Of a stretch of DNA of 64,000 nt, positions 37,183 through 48,597 are shown in pieces. A model generated the notes under the pieces. It saw nothing but the letters and a program-made list of their open reading frames with translations. It searched no databases and had not been told where the DNA came from. Every line of letters begins with the position of its first letter. Position 1 is the stretch's first letter. This DNA comes from Actinoallomurus spadix (GTDB lineage: Bacteria > Actinomycetota > Actinomycetes > Streptosporangiales > Streptosporangiaceae), in assembly GCF_024055725.1 (NCBI RefSeq), contig NZ_JAMXMX010000029.1, forward strand, positions 37,845 to 101,844, written 5' to 3'. A program made the position numbers and the translations under genes.

Positions 37183-37223
37183 GCAATAAACCCGGGAAGC
37201 GAATTCGGGGTCGGATGAAAACA

Positions 37224-37261
37224 CCATTGCGGCTGTCCTCGTCGGAGGGCGGCCGCAATGG
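37224..37261 (+). terminator. Hairpin between convergent genes
   Basis: Perfect 10-bp stem (37224-37233 with 37252-37261) with an 18-nt loop followed by CGTTCCTTT. It lies between the propeller gene and the small membrane protein gene. Confidence 0.6.
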
Positions 37262-37276
37262 CGTTCCTTTGGGGCG

Positions 37277-37453
37277 TCAGCTGACGTGCAGGTCGACTCC
37301 GAGCAGGATGAGAACCCAGAGGAACACCGCCAGCAGGGCACTGACGACGCGCTTGAGCAGGCCGACCGTGATGTAGTCGTGGTCCCAGGCCACGAAGATC
37401 CCGATCAATATGTAAATGAGGCCGACGAAGCTGATGCCGCCCCTTATGCGCAT
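37277..37453 (-). CDS. Small membrane protein, two helices
   Basis: A 58-aa protein starting MRIRGGISFVGLIYILIGIF with two hydrophobic helices separated by DHDYITVGLLKR and ending LVLGVDLHVS-like (LILLGVDLHVS). ATG 37453 has AGGAGG five bases upstream, so translation is well supported. Family not recognised with certainty; similar small actinobacterial membrane proteins are uncharacterised. Confidence 0.78.
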   Translation of the reverse strand: MRIRGGISFVGLIYILIGIFVAWDHDYITVGLLKRVVSALLAVFLWVLILLGVDLHVS

Positions 37454-37556
37454 TGGAGCCTCCTGGTTCCGAGCCGAACGCCCGCCAGATGCCCGATATG
37501 CGGCAAATAAAACTTTCGTCGGTTAGCGTTCGCTGGGGAGTGCGGAGCGCATTTGC

Positions 37557-38642
37557 TCAGTCGAAGACGACGACCTGGCGGATCGCGTCGCCGCGCCGCA
37601 GGGCCGCCATCGCGTCGTTGAGGTCCTCGAACCGGATGCGCCGCGTGATCAGGCCCTCGAGGTCGAGTCTGCCGCCGCGCCACAGGTCGACGAACATCGG
37701 GATGTCGCGCCTCAGGTCGCTCCCGCCGTACAGCGAGGACTTGAGGTTCTTGCCCTCGAACAGCAGCGAGAAGGCGCTCATCTGGAAGTTGTCGTCCGCG
37801 GCGCCCGCGCCCACCACGATGACGTCGCCGCCGCGCCGGGTGGTCCGCCACGCCGTCTCGATGGCCGTCGCCTTGCCGACGACCTCGAAGACGTAGTCGA
37901 AGCCCTGGCCGCCGGTCAGCAGGCCGTTCGTCTCCTGCAGGCCGTCGAGCGTGGCCGTGTGGGTGGCGCCGAACTGCTTGGCGATCGGGTGCTTGGCCTC
38001 GTTCGGGTCGATCGCCAGGATGGTCGCCGCGCCCGCGATGCGGGCGCCCTGGATCACCGACAGGCCGACGCCGCCCGCGCCGACGACGGCGACCTTCGAG
38101 CCGGGCCGCACCTTCGCGGTGTTGAACACCGCGCCGACGCCGGTCGGGATGCCGCAGCCGAGCAGCGCGGCGTACTCGAACGGCACGTCCTCGGCCACCT
38201 TGACGACGCCCTGCCAGGGCACCACGAGCTCCTCGGCCCAGGTGCCGCAGCCGGCCATGCCGTACGCGGGGGCGTCGCCGCCGAGGCGGAACCTGGGGTC
38301 GCCGAACGTCTGCGCGATGAACGTCATGCAGAGGTACGGCTCGCCGCGGACGCACTCGGCGCAGGTGCCGCAGTCCGGCGTCCAGTTGATGACGACGTGG
38401 TCGCCGGGGCCGACGCCGCTGACGCGCTCGCCGACCTCGACGACCTCGCCGGCGCCCTCGTGCCCGATGACGCAGGGGATCGGCATGGGCAGCACGCCGG
38501 TAAGGACGGACAGGTCGGAGTGGCAGACGCCGGTCGCCCGGACCTTGACCTTGACCTGATCGGGGCCGGTCTCGGTCGTCGTGGCGTCGTCGCGCAGCTC
38601 GACCTCTTCGTCGCCGACCTGGCGCAGGACCGCGGCTCGCAC
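37557..38642 (-). CDS. Zinc-dependent alcohol dehydrogenase (AdhB/Rv0761c-like)
   Basis: A 361-aa MDR dehydrogenase. Catalytic zinc ligands are in TGVCHSDLSV and GHEGAGEVVEVGE, structural zinc cysteines in PDCGTCAECVRGEPYLC, and the NAD fold in GAGGVGLSVIQGARIAGA. GTG at 38642 has GGAGG eight bases upstream, better than the ATG at 38657. Downstream of the ferredoxin and PPOX genes on the same strand, in an order like the M. tuberculosis Rv0761c region; a KstR-type site precedes the set. Confidence 0.88.
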   Translation of the reverse strand: MRAAVLRQVGDEEVELRDDATTTETGPDQVKVKVRATGVCHSDLSVLTGVLPMPIPCVIGHEGAGEVVEVGERVSGVGPGDHVVINWTPDCGTCAECVRGEPYLCMTFIAQTFGDPRFRLGGDAPAYGMAGCGTWAEELVVPWQGVVKVAEDVPFEYAALLGCGIPTGVGAVFNTAKVRPGSKVAVVGAGGVGLSVIQGARIAGAATILAIDPNEAKHPIAKQFGATHTATLDGLQETNGLLTGGQGFDYVFEVVGKATAIETAWRTTRRGGDVIVVGAGAADDNFQMSAFSLLFEGKNLKSSLYGGSDLRRDIPMFVDLWRGGRLDLEGLITRRIRFEDLNDAMAALRRGDAIRQVVVFD

Positions 38643-38766
38643 CGTGCACACCTCCATGGCAGGGCCGGCGGGAGCGCCGGCCGACGTTACGGCGCCCCGG
38701 GCGGGCGCCGGACGACCTGATGGCGCCGGACGGGCGCCGGACGGGACGGCGCCGCGGACGCCGGGA

Positions 38767-38958
38767 CTACTCCTCGAGGGTCAGCGCGGCCTTGGGGCAG
38801 GAGCGCACGGCGTGCCGGACGCGGTCGAGGAGCTCGGCGGGCGGGTGCGGCTCGACGATGTGCAGGACGTCGTCGTCGTCCAGGTCGAACACCTCGGGCA
38901 CCAGGCCCACGCACACGCCGTTGGCCTCGCAGACCAGCGGGTCGACTCGTACTTCCAT
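38767..38958 (-). CDS. Ferredoxin (P450-type, [3Fe-4S])
   Basis: A 63-aa ferredoxin with MEVRVDPLVCEANGVCVGLV, then PEVFDLDDDD and CPKAALTLEE. The three-cysteine pattern is that of actinobacterial P450 ferredoxins with one [3Fe-4S] cluster. Likely electron donor for P450s such as the two encoded at 50763-54173. GAGG lies just upstream of ATG 38958. Confidence 0.88.
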   Translation of the reverse strand: MEVRVDPLVCEANGVCVGLVPEVFDLDDDDVLHIVEPHPPAELLDRVRHAVRSCPKAALTLEE

Positions 38959-38968
38959 GGCTCCTCGC

Positions 38969-39421
38969 TCAGGTGAGCTTGCGATGGTCCCAGGACGCGA
39001 CGCCCGTCGGCTCGACGATGTACGCGTGCCGCTTGGCCGCGGTCTGGTCGACGAGCGACGCGATGGCGTCATCGTCCTTCAGGTCCATCATCCGGCGGAC
39101 CACTTCGCAGCCAACATACCGAACCTCGTTCGGTTCGGTAAGGGCCCGCACCGTGCCGTACATCATCAGCCCGCGCAGCTCGAAGTAGTCCTCGCCCGTC
39201 TCGATGAGACAGGTCACCCGGGGGTCGCGGCGCAGGTTGTGCGCCTTGCGCGAGGTCCGGTACGTCCAGAAGGCGATCTTGCCGTCGATCAGGCCGTAGA
39301 ACATGGTCACGAGGTGCGGGGTGCCGTCGCGATTGATGGTCGCCAGTTGCAGTTTCTTCGACTCCTGCACAAGCGCGGCGACCTCGTCGTCCGTCATCGC
39401 GACACGGGAACGCTGACTCAC
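38969..39421 (-). CDS. PPOX-class (F420/FMN-dependent) oxidoreductase-like protein
   Basis: A 150-aa split-barrel flavin/F420-binding protein: LQLATINRDGTPHLVTMFYG, DGKIAFWTYRTSRKAHNLRR, DPRVTCLIETGEDY. It begins a leftward set with ferredoxin and alcohol dehydrogenase. A perfect KstR-like site begins 10 bases upstream of the GTG at 39421, so the message may be nearly leaderless or start at the ATG at 39397. Confidence 0.8.
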   Translation of the reverse strand: MSQRSRVAMTDDEVAALVQESKKLQLATINRDGTPHLVTMFYGLIDGKIAFWTYRTSRKAHNLRRDPRVTCLIETGEDYFELRGLMMYGTVRALTEPNEVRYVGCEVVRRMMDLKDDDAIASLVDQTAAKRHAYIVEPTGVASWDHRKLT

Positions 39422-39430
39422 GCGAGAAAG

Positions 39431-39444
39431 TAGAACACGTTTCA
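39431..39444. promoter_or_regulatory. KstR-like operator TAGAACACGTTTCA
   Basis: Perfect match to TNNAACNNGTTNNA, the KstR repressor consensus from mycobacterial cholesterol catabolism. It sits just upstream of the PPOX-ferredoxin-dehydrogenase genes. Confidence 0.7.
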
Positions 39445-39488
39445 GTAAGTGTGGGCAAGTGTCCCCGGCGCCGCCCGTCCCGAGCCGG

Positions 39489-39878
39489 TCAGAACGCCAC
39501 GCCGCACCGGAGCACGACGTTCGCGTACGGCGTCGCCTCCCCGGTCCGCACGACCAGCTTGACCGCGTGCGCCAGCAGCTTGAGCTCCTCGTGCGGGACG
39601 TACGTGAGGGCGGGCAGCCGGTCGTCGAGCAGGGCGTGGCACTCCGGATTGCCGCCCACGACCTCCTCCGCCGCGACGGCGCCCTCGACGACCAGCTCCG
39701 CCAGGATTCCGTCCAGCACCTCGGCGAAGCCGGGGACGCCGAGCGTGAAGGCCAGGTCCACCACCTCCGCGCCGGCCGGGATCGGCATCCCGCTGTCGCA
39801 GATCAGCACCTGGTCGGTGTGGCCCAGCCGGGCCAGGGCGCCGGAAAGGGCGCCGTTGAGAATTCCCCCGCGTTTCAC
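39489..39878 (-). CDS. rbsD: D-ribose pyranase
   Basis: A 129-aa RbsD protein converting ribose between pyranose and furanose forms so that RbsK can use it. Starts MKRGGILNGALSGALARLGH with catalytic His of the GHTD motif, and ends TPYANVVLRCGVAF. The gene directly abuts rbsK. Confidence 0.95.
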   Translation of the reverse strand: MKRGGILNGALSGALARLGHTDQVLICDSGMPIPAGAEVVDLAFTLGVPGFAEVLDGILAELVVEGAVAAEEVVGGNPECHALLDDRLPALTYVPHEELKLLAHAVKLVVRTGEATPYANVVLRCGVAF

Positions 39879-40760
39879 CTAGTCCTCCAGATCGGCCGGC
39901 CGCGGGAAGGAGCTCTGCGCGCCCGCGACACGTACGGCGGCGGCTCCGACGCGCGCGGCGAACCGCGCGGCCTCCGCCAGATCGTCGCCCCGCGCCAGCC
40001 GCCAGGACAGGGCGCCGGTGAACGCGTCCCCGGCCCCCGTCGTGTCGACCGCCTCGACGCGCGGGCTGGGCACCTCGATGACGCCGTCGCCGTCCGCGAC
40101 GACCGCGCCGTCCGCGCCCTTCGTGATGACGACCGAGCGCGGGCCGCGCGCCAGCAGCCCGGCCGGGTCGCTCGCCCCGAGGAAGGCGGCCTCATGCTCG
40201 TTGACGACGAGGGGGTCGCACAGCGCGAGCAGCTCGTCCGGTACCGCGGCCGGCGGCGACAGGTTGAACACCACCCGCGCGCCGGCCCCCTCGGCGGCGC
40301 GCGCGGCGGCCAGCACCGCGTCGAGCGGCACCTCCAGCTGCAACGAGACCACCGACGCGGCGGCGAACAGCGGACCGGCCGCCGTCACGTCCTCCGCGGT
40401 GACCCGGCCGTTCGCGCCGGGGGACACGATGATGCTGTTGTCGCCCTCGGGTCCTACCGTGATCAGCGCGACGCCGCTCGGGCCCGGCGTGGTGATCAGG
40501 TGGGCTATGTCGACGCCGTCGCCGCGCAGGGCCTCTCGGAGGAAGTCGCCCTGGCCGTCGGTGCCGGCGCGGCCGAGGAACGCCACCCGCCCGCCCAGCC
40601 GGGCGGCGGCGACGGCCTGGTTGGCCCCCTTGCCGCCCGGGTAGGTGGCCAGGTCCGAGCCCAGCACCGTCTCCCCGGCCGCCGGGCGCCGGTCGACGCG
40701 GACCACGAGGTCCGCGTTGACCGAGCCGACGACCAGCACGTCGTACGTCTTGTCCGGCAT
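39879..40760 (-). CDS. rbsK: Ribokinase
   Basis: A 293-aa PfkB-family sugar kinase: VGSVNADLVVRVDRRPAAGE, GGKGANQAVAAARLGG, and the C-terminal VDTTGAGDAFTGAL with the catalytic Asp. Phosphorylates ribose. Directly follows rbsB and precedes rbsD, with no gap. Confidence 0.95.
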   Translation of the reverse strand: MPDKTYDVLVVGSVNADLVVRVDRRPAAGETVLGSDLATYPGGKGANQAVAAARLGGRVAFLGRAGTDGQGDFLREALRGDGVDIAHLITTPGPSGVALITVGPEGDNSIIVSPGANGRVTAEDVTAAGPLFAAASVVSLQLEVPLDAVLAAARAAEGAGARVVFNLSPPAAVPDELLALCDPLVVNEHEAAFLGASDPAGLLARGPRSVVITKGADGAVVADGDGVIEVPSPRVEAVDTTGAGDAFTGALSWRLARGDDLAEAARFAARVGAAAVRVAGAQSSFPRPADLED

Positions 40761-41714
40761 TCAGGATCCGTTCGTGAACTGAGCCACGTTGTCCTTCGTG
40801 GCCACCTTGACGGGAACCGCCACGGTAGCGTCGATCTTGTCGCCCTTCGCGGCCTTCACGGCGGCCTGGACGGCCATCTGGCCGAGGAGCACCGGCTGCT
40901 GCGCGACGTCCGCGGTGAGCGTGCCGGCCTGGATGGCCTTGAGCCCGTCGGGGGTGCCGTCGAAGCCGACGATCTTGATCTGCTTGCCGGCCTTCGCGCC
41001 CAGCGCCTTGATCGCGCCCAGCGCCATCTCGTCGTTGGCCGCGAACACCCCGGTGATGTCGGAGTGCGCCTGCGCGATGTTGGTCATGACGTCCAGGCCC
41101 TTGGTCCGGTCGAAGTCGGCGGGCTGCTGGGCGACGACCTGGATGCCGGGGAACGCCTTGATGCCCTCCTCGAAGCCCTTCTGCCGGTCGTTGGCGGCCG
41201 ACGTGCCCGCCGTGCCCTGCAGGACGGCGACCTTGCCCTTGCCGCCGAGCGCCTTGCCGAGCTCTTGGGCGGCCAGCTTGCCGCCGGCGACGTTGTCGGA
41301 CGCGACGGTCTGGGCGACGGTCGCCCCGTTGACGCCGCGGTCGGCGGCGATCACGGGGATCTTGCTGCGGTCGGCGGCCTTGACCGCGGGCGCGGCGGCC
41401 GAGGAGTCGACCGGGTTGATGATGATCGCCTTCATGCTCTGGCTGGCGAAGTTCTGCACCTGGTTGACCTGCTGGGAGGCGTCGTTCTGGGCGTCCGTCG
41501 TGGTGATCTTGACGCCTTCCTTCTTCGCCTCCGCCTCGGCGCCCTGGCGGAACTGCACGAAGTACGGGTTGTTCAGCGTGGAGACGGACAGGCCGAGCTT
41601 GACGTCGCCGCCACCGCCGCCGGAGGAGGACGAGCCGCCGTTGTTGCAGGCCGTGAGGCCGAGGGCGAGGACCGCACCGGCGGCCGCGATCGCGGCCGGC
41701 TTGGTGAACTGCAT
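40761..41714 (-). CDS. rbsB: Ribose ABC transporter substrate-binding lipoprotein
   Basis: A 317-aa periplasmic-binding-type lipoprotein. Signal peptide ends in lipobox LTAC (Cys at 23) followed by a Gly/Ser linker. Sugar-binding protein segments include LGLSVSTLNNPYFVQFRQGA, DAQNDASQQVNQVQNFAS and VGFDGTPDGLKAIQAG. Extracellular, delivering ribose to RbsAC. Confidence 0.94.
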   Translation of the reverse strand: MQFTKPAAIAAAGAVLALGLTACNNGGSSSSGGGGGDVKLGLSVSTLNNPYFVQFRQGAEAEAKKEGVKITTTDAQNDASQQVNQVQNFASQSMKAIIINPVDSSAAAPAVKAADRSKIPVIAADRGVNGATVAQTVASDNVAGGKLAAQELGKALGGKGKVAVLQGTAGTSAANDRQKGFEEGIKAFPGIQVVAQQPADFDRTKGLDVMTNIAQAHSDITGVFAANDEMALGAIKALGAKAGKQIKIVGFDGTPDGLKAIQAGTLTADVAQQPVLLGQMAVQAAVKAAKGDKIDATVAVPVKVATKDNVAQFTNGS

Positions 41715-41741
41715 GGTGGTGAGACCTTTCGATGTGTTACT

Positions 41742-42697
41742 TCAGCGGGCCTGGCGGCGGCGCAGCGTGTCGAGGAGCACCGCGAGCGCGATGACGACCC
41801 CGATCACGACCTGCTGCCAGAAGGCGGAGACGGACAGGAGGTTCAGGCCGTTGCGGAGCACGGCGAGGATGAGGGCGCCGACGAAGGTGCCGAGGGCCTT
41901 GCCCTTGCCACCGGACAGGCTCGCCCCGCCGATGACGACGGCGGCGATCGCGTCCAGTTCGTAGCCGGCGGCGGCCTGCGGCTGGGCGGACGCCAGCCGG
42001 CTGGCCAGCACGATGCCGGCGACGGCCGCGAAGCCGCCCGCGAGGGCGTACGTGATCAGTTTCTGCCGGGTGACCTTGATCCCGGACAGCCGGGCGGCCT
42101 CCTCGTTGCCGCCGATCGCGTACATCGCGCGCCCGGAGTACGTCCGGTTCAGCACGACGGCCGTGATGACGCCCATCACGAGCATCACGATCACCGGGAC
42201 CGGCAGGTAGCTGCCGATCGTGTCGCCGAGGTGCGAGACCGAGTCCGGCAGGGCGATCGGGCTGCCCTGGGAGATGACGAGGCCGAGGCCGCGCGCCACG
42301 CCCTGCATCGCGAGCGTCGCGATGAACGGCGGCAGCTTCCCGTACGTGATCAGCACGCCGTTCACCAGCCCGCACGCGATGCCGACGATCAGCGCGAAGC
42401 CGGTGGCCAGCGGCCAGGCCATGCCGTGGCTGGTCGCCGTCCAGGCGAGCACGACGGCCGACAGGGCCGCGACCGCGCCGACCGACAGGTCGATGCCGCT
42501 GGTGATGATGACGTACGTCTGACCGAAGGCGAGGATCGCGGTGACCGCCGCCTGGACGCCGACGTTCAGCAGGTTCGTGACCGTCAGGAAGTCGCCGGAC
42601 AGCAGCGTCAGGGCGACGACCAGGACGACGAGCCCGAGGAGCGAGCCGTTCTCGCTCAGTACCGCGCTGCCCTTGCGCAGCCGCAGCGTTCCGGTCG

Positions 42698-42701
<4 letters not shown>
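41742..42701 (-). CDS. rbsC: Ribose ABC transporter permease
   Basis: A 319-aa integral membrane permease with the family segments LNVGVQAAVTAILAFGQTYV, ITSGIDLSVGAVAALS and GRAMYAIGGNEEAARLSGIK. ATG 42701 overlaps the rbsA stop (ATGA) and has GGAGG seven bases upstream. Confidence 0.95.
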
Positions 42702-44190
<1,489 letters not shown>

Positions 44191-44194
<4 letters not shown>

Positions 44195-45192
44195 GTGGTC
44201 TCTCCTTCTCCGCAGGAGCGGCGGATCACGAGCCGGGCCGGCAGGACGACCGACTCGACGGGGCGGCCCTCGACGCGGTCGAGCAGCACGCGCACCGCGC
44301 GGCGGCCGAGCTCCTCGGCGGGCTGCGCGATCGCGGTGAGCGGCGGGTCCAGGTGCACGAACCACGCCACGTCGTCGAACGACGCCAGGGCGACGTCGTC
44401 GGGGATGCGCAGGCCCCGCGACCGGATCTCGTCCAGGGCGCCGAGCGCCATCAGGTTGTCGCCCGCGAAGATCACTTCGGGGGGTTCGGGCAGGTCGAGG
44501 AACCGCGCGGCGATGGCCCGCCCGCTGGCCGCCTGGAAGTCGCCCGCCTCGACGTACTCGCCGGGGATGTCCAGGCCGCACGCGCGCATCGCGTCGTGGA
44601 AGGCCCGCGTGCGCTCGCGGCCGGTGGACAGCAGCTCCGGGCCGGAGATGAACGCGATCCGCCGGCGGCCGAGCCGGTGGATGTGCCGGACGAGGTCGTG
44701 GATGGCCTCGGTGCCGTCGGCGCGGACGGACGGCACCTCCAGGCCGGGCAGCGTGCGGTCGAGGAAGACGACGGGGGCGCCGGAGCGCACGCCGTCCTCG
44801 ACGAGCGGGGTGATCTCCGCCGTCGGGCAGATCAGCAGGCCGTCCACGCGCTGCTCCAGCAGCGTGCGCACGTAGTGGTCCTGCTGTTCGGGACGCTCGT
44901 CGGCGTTGCCGATCACGACGGTGTAGCCGGCCGCCCGCGCCTCGTCCTCCACGGCCCGCGCCAGGACGGCGAAGAACGGGTTGAGGATGTCCCCGATGAT
45001 CAGCCCGAGCGTCCGGGTGGCCTCGGTGCGCAGCGAGCGGGCGACGGCGTTCGGCCGGTAGCGCAGTGCCCGCATGGCCGCCTGGACCTTGTCCCGGGTC
45101 TCCCGGCTCACCCGGGGGCTGTCGTTGAGCACCCGCGACACCGTGGCGACGGAGACGCCCGCGTGTGCGGCGACGTCCTTGATGCCGGCCAT
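44191..45192 (-). CDS. LacI-family regulator of the ribose operon
   Basis: A 333-aa LacI-type repressor: helix-turn-helix IKDVAAHAGVSVATVSRVLN, then a periplasmic-binding-like effector domain (GLIIGDILNPFFAVLARAVE). First gene of the leftward rbs operon, so it is likely autoregulated, with ribose or its phosphate as inducer. Two identical operator-like boxes lie upstream at 45215-45253. Confidence 0.93.
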
Positions 45193-45214
45193 CGGGCCTC
45201 CTGATCGGTGCGTG

Positions 45215-45253
45215 ATGGAAACGATTACACGAGAGTGTATGGAAACGATTACA
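45215..45253. promoter_or_regulatory. Two direct repeats ATGGAAACGATTACA, LacI-type operators
   Basis: The 15-bp box ATGGAAACGATTACA occurs at 45215-45229 and 45239-45253, 24 bp apart. The central AAACGATT resembles LacI-family operators, and it lies 23 bp above the regulator start. Confidence 0.75.
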
Positions 45254-45281
45254 TGATCTCTACGTGACGTGGGTCACTTAG

Positions 45282-45998
<717 letters not shown>

Positions 45999-46152
45999 CC
46001 GATCAGTCCCGGGCGGCGAGACCGCTCGGTAGGTCTCGCGACCCAATGCGAAATAGGGCTCACAGCCCTTTCTGCGGCCACGGCAGAATCCAATACTGAT
46101 CACCCGGACCGGTCCTTTTCCTCCACCTTTAGACCCCTCGAAAGGGGCACTC

Positions 46153-46812
46153 GTGGCAAAGGTTCGTGTGCTCGCCTCCGCCCTCGCCCTCGCGCCGCCG
46201 CTTCTCCTCACGGTCGCGACCGGTGCCCAGGCGTCCTCCGCCCCCTCCTCCGCGCCCGCCCCGGCACGGCCCGCCGGCACGGTGTCAGCGGCCGCGGTCA
46301 CGAAGACGGTCAAGCTGGTCACGCAGAAGCAGTCGAAGTCCTACTACTGCGCTCCGGCCGCCGGGCGCGCCGTCGTGTCGACGTGGATGCCGAAGAAGTC
46401 CCTGCCCAGCCAGAAGACGATGGCCAAGTACATGCACACCAAGTCGCCGAACGGGACCGGCAACGCCTGGGTCCCGATCGGCGTCAACACCGCCATTCAC
46501 CGCGGGTCCTATTATCAGGACCTTCATCCCACGTCCGCGGGCTTCGTCTGGAACGCGGTCAGCTACGACATCGGCACCAAGAAACACGCGGTCATCGCCC
46601 GGGTGCTGGCCGGTTCGAAGCCCTGGACGCCGCATTGGAACGACAAGACCGGCCACGTCATGGTCATCTACGGTTACCACTCCGATTCCCACGGCAAGCA
46701 GCTCTACTGGTGGGACCCGGCGGACAACAGCTTCCACCACTCGTCGCTGAGCTCGTCCTGGACCGCGATCTCCAAGGCCGGCAAGCACCTCTTCGGCTTC
46801 TATCCCAGCTGA
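46153..46812 (+). CDS. Secreted C39-like cysteine peptidase
   Basis: A 219-aa exported protein with a signal peptide (about 1-28). The papain-like catalytic parts are KSYYCAPAAGRAVVSTW (Cys), KTGHVMVIYGYH (His) and WWDPADN (Asp), as in C39_2 domains. Substrate unknown. GTG 46153 has GGGG before it. Confidence 0.82.
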   Translation: MAKVRVLASALALAPPLLLTVATGAQASSAPSSAPAPARPAGTVSAAAVTKTVKLVTQKQSKSYYCAPAAGRAVVSTWMPKKSLPSQKTMAKYMHTKSPNGTGNAWVPIGVNTAIHRGSYYQDLHPTSAGFVWNAVSYDIGTKKHAVIARVLAGSKPWTPHWNDKTGHVMVIYGYHSDSHGKQLYWWDPADNSFHHSSLSSSWTAISKAGKHLFGFYPS

Positions 46813-46843
46813 GTCAACGCCCATCACGGGCATCCGTACGGCC

Positions 46844-46883
46844 ACGGCCGGTCCTCTCCCGCACACCGGAGAGGGCCGGCCGT
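46844..46883. terminator. Bidirectional hairpin terminator
   Basis: 16-bp stem (46844-46859 with 46868-46883, one wobble pair) with an 8-nt loop, followed by TCTCATCC, between the convergent peptidase and NADAR genes. Confidence 0.7.
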
Positions 46884-46885
46884 TC

Positions 46886-47428
46886 TCATCCGCGCAGAGC
46901 GGTGCGAACGTCCATCAGCGCGAACCCGAGCAGGTTGAGCCCACGCCACTCCGACGGCCGAGCCGCCTCCGGCTGCGACGCCGACAGCCCGATGCCCCAG
47001 ACGGTGTCGTACGGGCTGGCCTCCACGAGCACCCGGTCGCCCGTGGCCAGCAGGAAGCCGCGCAGCGGCGGGTGCTGCCCGAACTTGGCCTCGTTCGCGG
47101 CCACGACGAGCCCGTACCGGTGCTCGGCCCAGGTCGTCTCGTCGAAGCCGCGGACCTTCCGCCCGGCGCTCTTGGCCTTGGCGGGGTCGTCGTCGGCGAG
47201 CACGCGTTCCTCCGCCTCGGCGTCCCCGAACAGCCGCGCCTTGCCCGCCATCATGTAGTGCTCCGCGGTCGCGTACCGCAGGCCGTCCACGGTGAACGGC
47301 GCCGGATACCACTGGCTCAGGCACCCCTTCCCGACGCCCCCGCCCTTGGGCGGCCGGTGCCCCCAGAACAACAGCATCTCCGGCAGCTCACCCTGTTCTT
47401 CACGCCGGATCAGGTCATCAACGCGCAT
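46886..47428 (-). CDS. NADAR (YbiA-like) family protein
   Basis: A 180-aa protein with FWGHRPP, CLSQWYPAPFTVDGLRYATA, EHYMMAGKARLF, and the C-terminal YDTVWGIGLS, all typical of NADAR proteins, which act on ribosylated or glycosylated metabolites (riboflavin intermediates, or ADP-ribosylation). ATG at 47428 begins the conserved domain; the upstream open frame is a shadow. Confidence 0.88.
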   Translation of the reverse strand: MRVDDLIRREEQGELPEMLLFWGHRPPKGGGVGKGCLSQWYPAPFTVDGLRYATAEHYMMAGKARLFGDAEAEERVLADDDPAKAKSAGRKVRGFDETTWAEHRYGLVVAANEAKFGQHPPLRGFLLATGDRVLVEASPYDTVWGIGLSASQPEAARPSEWRGLNLLGFALMDVRTALRG

Positions 47429-47493
47429 ACCGCCCGATGCTGCTGGCTCAGGTCCGCCTCGGGCAACCCGTTTCCGCTCCGGCGGGACAGGCC

Positions 47494-48597
47494 CTAGTTG
47501 AGCGCCTCGGCGAGGGACTCGCAGCCGCAGGCGACCGGGTCGGCGGGCTCGGAGGGACCGAGCGGGCGGCCGTCGATCTCCTTGAACAGGCGTGCGGCGG
47601 GCGAGGCGTCGGCGAGGGCGTCGGCGGCGAGGATGACGGCGGCGGCCGTGTAGGTGGAGCGGTCGCCGGGGAAGTGGCGCCGGTTGGCGAACTGCCAGCC
47701 CGTCCAGTACGAGCCGTCCTCGTGCCGCAGGTGCTGGATGGCGGCGAACAGCGCGCGGGCGCGGGTGGTGTCGCCCATCGCGTCGAGGGCGAGGACGAGT
47801 TCGCACGACTCCGCGCCGGTCACCCACGGCTGGTCGGAGACGCACCGGCAGCCGAGGGCGTCGACGACGAACGTCTCCCAGCCCTCGTCGATGCGGCGGT
47901 ACGCCGCGGGACCGCGCAGCGGGCCGCCGAGGACGGGGTAGTACCAGTCCATCGAGAAGCGGCTCTTGTCGGCGAACGCCTCCGGGTGGGCGGCGACGAC
48001 GTGGCCGAGCTGGTCGGCGGCGAGCTCCCAGTCGGGCTGGGGCTCGCCGAGGCGCTCGGCGAGGGCGACGGCGCAGCGCAGTGACTGGTGGATCGACGAG
48101 CAGCCGGTGAGCAGCGCGTGGTCATCGGGGGAGCCGTCCGGGTGGCGGATCCAGATGATCTCGCCGCGCGCGGTCTGCAGGCCGAGGGTGAACTCGATCG
48201 CGCGGCGGACCGCCGGCCACATGCGCCCGGCAAATTCCTCGTCGCCGGTGAGCAGCAGCTCGTGCCAGACGCCGACGGCGATGTACGCGGCGTGGTTGGA
48301 CTCGCCACCGGGCTCGGTGATCTCGCCGAGGACCCACTTGGCGGGCCAGGAGCCGTCCTCGCGCTGTTGCGCGCGCAGCCACTCGTACGCGCGGCGGGAC
48401 TCGTCGTGAAGGCCGGCGACCGACAGCGCCATCGCGGCCTCGACGTGGTTCCAGGCGTCGACGTGGCCGGGTACACCGCCGGTCGGCGCGAACCAGGGGA
48501 TGGCGCCCGAAGGTTCCTGCTGGGCGGTGATGCTGCGGGCGGTGGCGAGGACGTCTTCTGCGGTCAGGATTCCGGGTACGGCCTCAGGCCGCCGCAT
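47494..48597 (-). CDS. Alpha/alpha-toroid protein (prenyltransferase/cyclase-like fold)
   Basis: A 367-aa protein with repeats of the toroid type (PGHVDAWNHVEAAMALSVAG, AYEWLRAQQREDGSWPAKW, RHEDGSYWTGWQFANRRHFP). Often annotated prenyltransferase-like, but no catalytic motif is seen; a glycosidase-like role is possible. It overlaps the methyltransferase gene by 14 bp and forms a leftward operon with it and a glycosyltransferase. Confidence 0.7.
   Translation of the reverse strand: MRRPEAVPGILTAEDVLATARSITAQQEPSGAIPWFAPTGGVPGHVDAWNHVEAAMALSVAGLHDESRRAYEWLRAQQREDGSWPAKWVLGEITEPGGESNHAAYIAVGVWHELLLTGDEEFAGRMWPAVRRAIEFTLGLQTARGEIIWIRHPDGSPDDHALLTGCSSIHQSLRCAVALAERLGEPQPDWELAADQLGHVVAAHPEAFADKSRFSMDWYYPVLGGPLRGPAAYRRIDEGWETFVVDALGCRCVSDQPWVTGAESCELVLALDAMGDTTRARALFAAIQHLRHEDGSYWTGWQFANRRHFPGDRSTYTAAAVILAADALADASPAARLFKEIDGRPLGPSEPADPVACGCESLAEALN

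Noticed and set aside
33685..37341. A 1218-aa minus-strand open frame opposite the propeller
   Set aside because: Mostly antisense shadow; only its last part overlaps the frameshifted SCO5389-family gene, which is annotated separately.
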